A DNA stretch of 38,513 nucleotides from an uncultured Acetatifactor sp. (lineage in GTDB: Bacteria; Bacillota; Clostridia; Lachnospirales; Lachnospiraceae). The position numbers and the translations under genes are program-made. This document shows positions 33,210 through 38,513 of this stretch, piece by piece (position 1 is the first letter of the stretch; each line of letters opens with the position of its first letter). The notes beneath the pieces were generated by a model. It was not told the DNA's origin. It searched no databases and saw only the letters and a list, made by a program, of their open reading frames with translations. The stretch covers positions 1-38,513 of the forward strand of contig CAKRRU010000010.1 of the NCBI GenBank assembly GCA_934394515.1. The letters run 5' to 3'.

Positions 33210-34151
33210 TTATTTGAAATGCGTTTCATAATATTTTTGTCCGATTTCTATAAATTTTCCGGTCTGGCTGCTGAGATATTTGCTCTTGTTGTAGCTTAGA
33301 AAAATCTGTCTTTTTTTCACAATATCACTGATTTTATAATAGTTGACCTTATAAGAATAATCCATCCGGTAGGTGCTGTAGGAAATCAATGTCGCACCCA
33401 CTCCGGCCTTGGTCATATTATAGGCTCCCAGCGCGGAAGTACATTCCACCGTACTCCGCGGCCGGATATGGTTAATGTCATACAGGCTGTCCAAAAGTTC
33501 CCTCATATAAGTATTCGGCTGTAGGCGGATCATCGGAATATTTTTCAGCAACGCAAAGCGGATCGTCGAAAGCTCTCTTTGCTCCGGATACTCCTCCGCA
33601 ATCCCTTTGCTGCTGTTTTCCTCGCTAAATGTCCCAAAAATCTTGGGTATCGCAATCAGATACTCCTCTTCTCCCAACAATACTTTTTCATAAGTAGCGG
33701 TATCAAATTTACTGGTCGCCACGACCAGATCCAGCGTTCCTTCATCCGCCAGCAATTTTAATTGCGGCTCGGTCTCCTCATAGATTTCCACCTGTATATT
33801 CGGATACTCCCGTTGAAATTCGGCAACCAGTTCCGGCAGCACGGTTACGGCATTCAAATACCCTGTGCCTATTTTTATCTTTCCGGACAAGCCACCTTTC
33901 AGGTCTGACAATCTGTCCTGCAGTTCGGCTTCCTCCATGAGGATCTTTTTTGCCGTTTTGAGATAGATCTCTCCGGCATAGGTTATTTTTAACGGTATGG
34001 TTCTCTCAAAAATCTGTGCTCCGATTTCCTCTTCCAGTTTGGAAATGTATTGGCTCAAGGAAGGCTGCGAGATCATCAGCTTCGCAGCTGCCTCCGAAAA
34101 GCTCCGGGTTTCCGCTACCGTAATCACATATTGCATCTGTCTTGTGTTCAT
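33210..34151 (-). CDS. LysR-family transcriptional regulator
   Basis: 313 residues. The N-terminal helix-turn-helix (MQYVITVAETRSFSEAAAKLMISQPSLSQYISKLE) is the canonical LysR domain, and the rest is a substrate-binding-protein-like effector domain. It lies upstream of the liv-hydantoinase operon on the same strand, 70 nt before its promoter, so it is the likely regulator of that operon and would bind an intermediate or the imported compound. AGAGGAAATGAGAT precedes the ATG. Confidence 0.92.
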   Translation of the reverse strand: MNTRQMQYVITVAETRSFSEAAAKLMISQPSLSQYISKLEEEIGAQIFERTIPLKITYAGEIYLKTAKKILMEEAELQDRLSDLKGGLSGKIKIGTGYLNAVTVLPELVAEFQREYPNIQVEIYEETEPQLKLLADEGTLDLVVATSKFDTATYEKVLLGEEEYLIAIPKIFGTFSEENSSKGIAEEYPEQRELSTIRFALLKNIPMIRLQPNTYMRELLDSLYDINHIRPRSTVECTSALGAYNMTKAGVGATLISYSTYRMDYSYKVNYYKISDIVKKRQIFLSYNKSKYLSSQTGKFIEIGQKYYETHFK

Positions 34152-34173
34152 ATCTCATTTCCTCTGCACCAAA

Positions 34174-34205
34174 AAAGACGCCGGCAATCTATGCCTGACG
34201 TCTTT
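34174..34205 (-). terminator. Terminator-like hairpin in the lysR leader
   Basis: AAAGACG/CGTCTTT arms with further pairing inside (GGCA/TGCC) and a run of six T on the minus strand, ending 22 nt before the lysR ATG. It lies downstream of the promoter at 34223-34251, so it is either an attenuator for lysR or a stop for transcription arriving from bioY and DUF1284. Confidence 0.6.
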
Positions 34206-34222
34206 GTCGCTTTTACTGTTTT

Positions 34223-34251
34223 ATTCTAGCTCTGTTGGTGACAAAATGCAA
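34223..34251 (-). promoter_or_regulatory. Promoter of lysR
   Basis: TTGCAT, a 17-nt spacer, TAGAAT (5/6), read toward the LysR gene. It lies 45-70 nt past the DUF1284 stop at 34296. Confidence 0.55.
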
Positions 34252-34295
34252 TAGTGGGAAAAATATGCGCCGCTGCCTTGATAGCAACAGCGCTT

Positions 34296-34697
34296 TTATT
34301 TATGGCAGATATCTCTCCACTGACAATCTCCGCAGATAGCTTTGCCGTATCCGGGTGTCAGTATTTTCTCTGCTACGATCTGTTCAAAGCTGTGGAAGGA
34401 CAATTGCTGTCCTTCCGTCAGCCCCGTATATTGTAGTACCCCGTTATCGTAGCGGTCTACCTTCTCTGCCGCTTCGCATATTCCGCCCTTGTTGTGTGGG
34501 CAGGCACTGCAGATCTCGTCGGTCTCTCTCACCAATACCAAAGTGGCAGGAGCTGTCTCACTATCTTCCCCCGAAAGTCGTTCCTTCACTTCTGCCATAT
34601 GTGCGGTGAAACCGTCGCTGTAGCCTTTTCCTTCGAAAAAGTGGAGGCACATGCCGTGATGCGGTCTGATCCTGTATTGTGTCATTTCGTCAATCAT
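34296..34697 (-). CDS. DUF1284 family cysteine-rich protein
   Basis: About 133 residues. Start YRIRPHHGMCLHFFEGKGYS is the DUF1284 signature. Two cysteine groups, ICSACPHNKGGIC and ICGDCQWRDIC, could bind iron-sulfur or zinc. The ATG at 34697 overlaps the bioY stop (TAATG), so it is translated after bioY; no strong ribosome site is seen, and an ATG 12 nt further in is a second choice. Function is unknown. The pairing with a biotin transporter may be an operon of convenience. Confidence 0.85.
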   Translation of the reverse strand: MIDEMTQYRIRPHHGMCLHFFEGKGYSDGFTAHMAEVKERLSGEDSETAPATLVLVRETDEICSACPHNKGGICEAAEKVDRYDNGVLQYTGLTEGQQLSFHSFEQIVAEKILTPGYGKAICGDCQWRDICHK

Positions 34698-35257
34698 TAT
34701 GCATTCAGCTTCAGGACTTTGCCCAGTCTCTTGCTCAATGCCAGTGCCAGCGCGATCTTCACGAGATCCGGAATGATGAAGGGAATGACGCACCAACCCA
34801 GAACCGTTGCCAGTCCTACTGCGCCGGCATTCTGCGCATAGACTACCATGAACCATACGGTTCCGATGGCGTAGCAGACAATCAGTCCCACTACCATGGA
34901 GATACCAAGCACCCAAATTTTGCGTCCGAAGAATTTCTCGATCAGCCACATTACCAGTGCGGAGAACAGGAATCCTACGATGTAGCCGCCGGTGTTGCCG
35001 AGCAGTACGCCGATACCGCCGGAGAATCCTGCGAATACAGGGATGCCTACCGTACCGAGTAAAATATATACCAATACCGCAAGACTTCCTCTCTTACCGC
35101 CCAGCACACCTACTGCCAGGAATACCGCGAAGGTCTGCAGGGTAAAAGGTACTGTCATCGGAATGGAAATCCAGGAGCAGATTGCGATCAGTACCGCAAA
35201 TACTGCAATGTACACCATGTCATAAGTCTTGCTTCTCGTTGTTGTCTGTGTTGTCAT
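34697..35257 (-). CDS. bioY: Biotin transporter substrate-binding subunit BioY
   Basis: 186 residues with about six spans. BioY landmarks are IPMTVPFTLQTFAVFLAVGVLGGKRG and PVFAGFSGGIGVLLGNTGGYIVGF. It is the S-component of an ECF-type biotin importer; no ECF ATPase or T component is in the window. The start has only a distant AAAGG 14 nt upstream, so initiation may be weak or the leader may fold. A BirA operator overlaps its promoter. Confidence 0.95.
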   Translation of the reverse strand: MTTQTTTRSKTYDMVYIAVFAVLIAICSWISIPMTVPFTLQTFAVFLAVGVLGGKRGSLAVLVYILLGTVGIPVFAGFSGGIGVLLGNTGGYIVGFLFSALVMWLIEKFFGRKIWVLGISMVVGLIVCYAIGTVWFMVVYAQNAGAVGLATVLGWCVIPFIIPDLVKIALALALSKRLGKVLKLNA

Positions 35258-35307
35258 AATAAAAAACCATGCCTTTCTATCAGATGTCTTTTGTAAAAAC
35301 CTCTGTC

Positions 35308-35336
35308 AGAATAGCATGGTATTTTGTAATTGTCAA
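35308..35336 (-). promoter_or_regulatory. Promoter of bioY
   Basis: A perfect TTGACA (35331-35336), 17-nt spacer and TATTCT (35308-35313, 4/6). The -35 lies inside one arm of the BirA operator. Confidence 0.7.
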
Positions 35337-35360
35337 CCTATATTTGTGTCGGTTAACATT
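35329..35360. promoter_or_regulatory. BirA-type biotin operator
   Basis: An inverted repeat ATTGTCAACC-N12-GGTTAACATT close to the GTTAAC-based BirA consensus of Firmicutes, one base off in one arm. It covers the -35 of the bioY promoter, so biotin-charged BirA would repress bioY. Confidence 0.72.
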
Positions 35361-35437
35361 TCATCGATTATCTTTATCGCTTCCGGACATCAGACGCATG
35401 GTTTGACGTTTACGTAAAGCAACCGGTGGTTGAATTT

Positions 35438-37708
35438 TTATTTCTGTACAAAATGCCTCACAATGATCTGTTGAATCACCGGGGGATATTGCAAAAGAGT
35501 ATACTGAAATCCGGAGGTGCTTGTCTTCTCTACCGTCACAATTCCGGCATCCAGACCTTTCTGCGTCTGTACCTTGCTATAAGAACCATTATGGTCAATC
35601 TCTTCTGTATAACCTTCCTCCATTAAATACTGCCAAATGGACGAGACGGTGACTTTTTTGACATTTTCTGTGGTACAGATACGATTCAATTCCTCTTTGA
35701 TCTCACTGATGTAATAAAGCTCTGCATATCGAAAAGATTCTGCATCCTTTTCCATAAGATAGAACTCTGATTTTACTTTCTTAGGCTTCTTTGCTTTCCG
35801 TGTTTGCTGTCCGGCAGAAGAATCTTCCGCCTGCTCATGCGCCATGCTACACACGGCATCCGGGTGAAGGCGCAGATAATCGCGGATTACTTGTGCGAAC
35901 GCTTCCCCGTATTTTTGGCACTTTACAGCGCCTACGCCGGAGACATTCTGCATGTCATCAACACTTTGCGGCAATTTGACACACATATCGATCAGGGTCT
36001 TGTCACTGAATATAATATACGGCGGCATTGCCTCTTTTCTTGCAATCTCCAGCCTGAGACTCCGTAATTTTTCAAACAGTTCATAACCGGCTCCTGTAAG
36101 CGCATCGGTGCTTCTTCTTTTTCTTTCCGAAGTTTTGCGTGCAGACTTTTCTTCCTCATGCACTTTCACAATCACTTTGGCATCCGGATTCCGCAGCGGT
36201 TCTATCTCTCCGATTCTTAGAACACTGTACTGATCCTGCGTCTGTACCACATAGCCTTCCAGGATCAGCTCGCTTAACAGGTTCTTGAGTTCGGCTTCTG
36301 TCTTCTCTTTTAAAACTCCGTAGGATTTGTAATTTACCGTCCCCAGTTCCTTCAGCCGGGCACGGTTAGCTCCCAGCAACGTACCGATTACGATATTTTG
36401 CCCGTATCGGCCCTTCGTCTCGGCGATGCAGTTAATGACCCATTTTGCCTCTGCCGTCATATCCACCTGCTGATATTCTCTGTGACAATTTCCGCAGTTG
36501 TCGCAAGGCACGCTTACTTTCTCCCCGAAATACTCCAAAATATAGTTTCTCAGGCACGATGTTGTCCGGCAATAACCTTCCATCACCTGTAAACGTCTGG
36601 CATCTCTCTGGCGGATCAGTTCGGCATCTTCCGGTGATACCTCGGAAAAATCTTTTTGTTCCAGCAAAAAGCGGTTGATCATAATATCCTGCTGGGAAAA
36701 TAACAGAATACACTGGGAAGTCTCCCCATCTCTTCCGGCACGTCCGGCTTCCTGATAATAGTTTTCCATGCTCTGCGGCATATTATAATGAATGACATAC
36801 CTGACATTGGATTTATCGATTCCCATGCCAAATGCATTGGTCGCGACGATCACAGACAGCCGGTCATAGATGAAATCATCCTGACTTACTTTTCTCTCCT
36901 CGCTGTTCATTCCGGCATGATAGCGTGCGATCGGAACCCCCTTATTTAAAAGCAACTCATACACTGCGTCCACATTTTTTCTGGTGGCGCAATAGATAAT
37001 TCCACTCTCATCCGGATGCTTTTCTATGTAATCCGCAAGAAATTCCTCTTTTCCCTTTGCTGTTCTGATACTCTCCACGCGATAGTATAGGTTGGGGCGG
37101 TCAAAACCGGTTACCACAACGGCAGGATTACGAAGTCCTAAGATGCAGGCAATATCCGTCTTCACTTCCTCCGTGGCTGTCGCTGTGAATGCACTCAGAA
37201 TCGGGCGGTCGGACAAACTGTTCACAAAATCAACGATTTTCAAATAACTCGGTCTGAAATCCTGTCCCCACTGGGAGATGCAGTGCGCTTCGTCCACAGT
37301 GACCATAGAAATGTCTACACGCTCTGCAAATTGCCGGAATTCCCGGGTTTCGAGCCGTTCCGGTGCCACATAGATGATCTTATAAACACCCTGCGCCGCA
37401 TATTCCAGAGCCTTTGTGATCTGCGTCTCACTGAGAGACGAATTGATATACGCCGCCCGGATTCCTGCCGCATTGAGGGATTTCACCTGATCCTGCATCA
37501 GGGAAATCAACGGGGATATTACGATGGTAATCCCCGGAAGCATCAATGCCGGCACCTGATAACAGATGGATTTCCCGGCTCCCGTCGGCATAACAGCCAG
37601 TACATCCTTTCCGTCCAAAATGGCAGTGACAATCTTCTCCTGCCCTTCCCGAAAAGAAGAATAGCCAAAATAATTCTTTAAAGTCTCCAGTGCTGCGTTT
37701 TCGTTCAA
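35438..37708 (-). CDS. recQ: ATP-dependent DNA helicase RecQ
   Basis: 756 residues. Helicase motifs: Walker A PTGAGKS (about 41-47), DEAH (139-142) with QWGQDFRPSY after it, and NAFGMGIDKSNVRYVIHYNMP in the second half. The RecQ-C-terminal zinc site has CRTTSC and CDNCGNCH. An HRDC domain follows (LFEKLRSLRLEIARKEAMPPYIIFSD and NVSGVGAVKCQKYG), then about 140 residues of a further winged-helix-like tail. The start is a TTG at 37708 with GGGGAGG 7 nt upstream. A hairpin terminator separates it from the upstream gene. Confidence 0.95.
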   Translation of the reverse strand: MNENAALETLKNYFGYSSFREGQEKIVTAILDGKDVLAVMPTGAGKSICYQVPALMLPGITIVISPLISLMQDQVKSLNAAGIRAAYINSSLSETQITKALEYAAQGVYKIIYVAPERLETREFRQFAERVDISMVTVDEAHCISQWGQDFRPSYLKIVDFVNSLSDRPILSAFTATATEEVKTDIACILGLRNPAVVVTGFDRPNLYYRVESIRTAKGKEEFLADYIEKHPDESGIIYCATRKNVDAVYELLLNKGVPIARYHAGMNSEERKVSQDDFIYDRLSVIVATNAFGMGIDKSNVRYVIHYNMPQSMENYYQEAGRAGRDGETSQCILLFSQQDIMINRFLLEQKDFSEVSPEDAELIRQRDARRLQVMEGYCRTTSCLRNYILEYFGEKVSVPCDNCGNCHREYQQVDMTAEAKWVINCIAETKGRYGQNIVIGTLLGANRARLKELGTVNYKSYGVLKEKTEAELKNLLSELILEGYVVQTQDQYSVLRIGEIEPLRNPDAKVIVKVHEEEKSARKTSERKRRSTDALTGAGYELFEKLRSLRLEIARKEAMPPYIIFSDKTLIDMCVKLPQSVDDMQNVSGVGAVKCQKYGEAFAQVIRDYLRLHPDAVCSMAHEQAEDSSAGQQTRKAKKPKKVKSEFYLMEKDAESFRYAELYYISEIKEELNRICTTENVKKVTVSSIWQYLMEEGYTEEIDHNGSYSKVQTQKGLDAGIVTVEKTSTSGFQYTLLQYPPVIQQIIVRHFVQK

Positions 37709-37779
37709 AATTTATCCTCCCCTACACGTTTCCTGCAATCATCTTTTCACCTGCGAAGACGTCGCAATCGGATATAAAA

Positions 37780-37808
37780 TAGCCAAATCCACCACCAGGA
37801 TTTGGCTA
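37780..37808 (-). terminator. Terminator upstream of recQ
   Basis: A perfect 11-bp stem TAGCCAAATCC/GGATTTGGCTA with a 7-nt loop, followed by TTTTATAT on the minus strand. It ends the transcript of the McrC gene before recQ. Outer bases (ATCGGA/TCCGAT) could extend it. Confidence 0.85.
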
Positions 37809-37819
37809 CTTCCGATATC

Positions 37820-37912
37820 TTACTCTATCCCGTACTTCTTCATCATTGCTTCCAGAACAGCCGGGTCATTCAACTGCGTTATCTTGTCTGCCAGAATCCC
37901 TCCACTATTCAA
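37820..37912 (-). CDS. Possible 30-codon ORF or gene tail after mcrC
   Basis: A TTG at 37912, inside the last codons of the McrC gene, opens a 30-aa frame ending in LNDPAVLEAMMKKYGIE with a clean stop. The composition looks protein-like. No ribosome site is convincing, so it may be the remnant of a lost gene end rather than an active gene. Confidence 0.3.
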   Translation of the reverse strand: MNSGGILADKITQLNDPAVLEAMMKKYGIE

Positions 37913-38513
37913 CCGCTTCCAATTTGCTTCTAAGTTCTTGCAGACTCTCTTCTATTTTATCGACATCGACAAAATGCAGATTTACCGCTGTTTCATTTCC
38001 ACTTTTAAACTTGATTGGAGAATGATTTCTCATTTCATCATTCACCGGGTATAACAGCCATATTTCAGACGTGTTATATTTCTTAGAGTATGCGTACATC
38101 TGATATATATCCGCTTGCGAAATACCATAATTTCCTTTTTCTTTATCAACGAGGCTTTTCCACTTAGTATCCAGAATTACTGTACGCTCTCCTCTCTTCA
38201 TAACGATATCCGGCTTTAGCGCAAACTGCTGCCTTGGTTCTGTAAAAAGATAGTACCTTTTGTCCTGGCTGACTACATCCCAACCTTCCGGACGCATCAC
38301 CTTTTTCATCTGCTGCGCCACATAACTTTCATATACAGACTCCATAGGGAACAGCAATGCTCTTGATGCTGTGGAGCCGGAAAATGTCGTAAAACTTTTA
38401 TTCATCAGAAATACCTTTGACCACTGCATAAGCATCTCATAATCCTTAGTATTTCTATTGATAACCACCTGTGAAAAGTCCTTCGCATAATTTACCGAAG
38501 CATCCACCATTTC
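37905..38513 (-). CDS. mcrC: McrC-type restriction subunit, C-terminal part (cut by window edge)
   Basis: The frame runs past the window edge; about 202 residues are visible. The PD-(D/E)xK nuclease core reads KPDIVMKRG...VILDTKWK, followed by QADIYQMYAYSKKYNTSEIWLLYP, the signature end of McrC proteins. McrC is the nuclease partner of the McrB GTPase in modified-DNA restriction; McrB would lie beyond the right edge. Its stop is followed by the terminator at 37780-37808. Confidence 0.88.
   Translation of the reverse strand, partial: EMVDASVNYAKDFSQVVINRNTKDYEMLMQWSKVFLMNKSFTTFSGSTASRALLFPMESVYESYVAQQMKKVMRPEGWDVVSQDKRYYLFTEPRQQFALKPDIVMKRGERTVILDTKWKSLVDKEKGNYGISQADIYQMYAYSKKYNTSEIWLLYPVNDEMRNHSPIKFKSGNETAVNLHFVDVDKIEESLQELRSKLEAVE

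Noticed and set aside
35220..35270. A 16-codon upstream ORF overlapping the bioY start
   Set aside because: The ribosome-like AAAGG is 1 nt from its ATG, too close to work. It has no sign of a regulatory peptide.
1..38513. tRNA, rRNA, CRISPR array, insertion sequence, prophage or T-box leader
   Set aside because: I looked for repeat-spacer patterns, transposase motifs, tRNA arm patterns and the T-box GGGTGG-type motif, and saw none. A tool-based scan could still find weak ones.

Overview
The window looks like chromosome from an anaerobic Clostridia species, most likely Lachnospiraceae. The basis is a SufCBDSU operon with the Firmicutes scaffold SufU, a perfect CIRCE operator, strong AGGAGG-type ribosome sites, a BirA-type biotin operator, a yybP-ykoY (Mn2+) riboswitch, and small proteins of the kind seen in that family. 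Species assignment is inference. Nearly all genes are on the minus strand. The plus-strand exceptions are an AraC-type regulator fragment, a membrane-anchored EEP-family protein and a cation exchanger.

Layout. 1-836: 5' end of a CstA-type carbon starvation gene, with an unrecognised gene upstream. 1283-6601: the complete SUF iron-sulfur operon (sufC-sufB-sufD-sufS-sufU plus a DUF1622 membrane protein), with overlapping promoters at one end and a hairpin terminator at the other. 6969-9445: a P1B-type metal ATPase preceded by a small single-span protein. 9584-10805: a zinc-finger-less DnaJ/CbpA-type co-chaperone behind a CIRCE. 10854-14392: alpha/beta hydrolase, a membrane-embedded MurF-type ligase and Ddl. 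14544-15498: three small unrecognised genes and a fossil of a response-regulator receiver domain.

15764-21437: a sugar-use cluster transcribed leftward (GH38 fragment, GH28, MFS transporter, ROK fructokinase) that meets a rightward AraC-type regulator. Both outward-facing genes have lost their 5' parts at one junction near 20,240-20,300, so the cluster has probably lost its promoter and the sensing part of its regulator. 21506-23854: an apparently leaderless EEP-family gene, then a CaCA exchanger behind a Mn2+ riboswitch with its terminator.

23886-34151: a large leftward locus with a LysR regulator, a complete HAAT-type ABC importer (LivK-H-M-G-F), a hydantoinase/dihydropyrimidinase-like enzyme with all metal ligands, a nitrilase-superfamily C-N hydrolase, a DASS anion transporter and a cytidylate kinase-like protein. 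Together these read as uptake, ring opening and decarbamoylation of a cyclic ureide or amide. This is the best candidate for an uncharacterised pathway here. 34296-38513: bioY with a BirA operator, a DUF1284 gene, RecQ, and the C-terminal half of a McrC restriction subunit cut by the window edge.

No rRNA, tRNA, CRISPR array, insertion sequence or phage gene was recognised. Family calls come from reading motifs by eye, and promoter and operator calls from consensus matching by eye.
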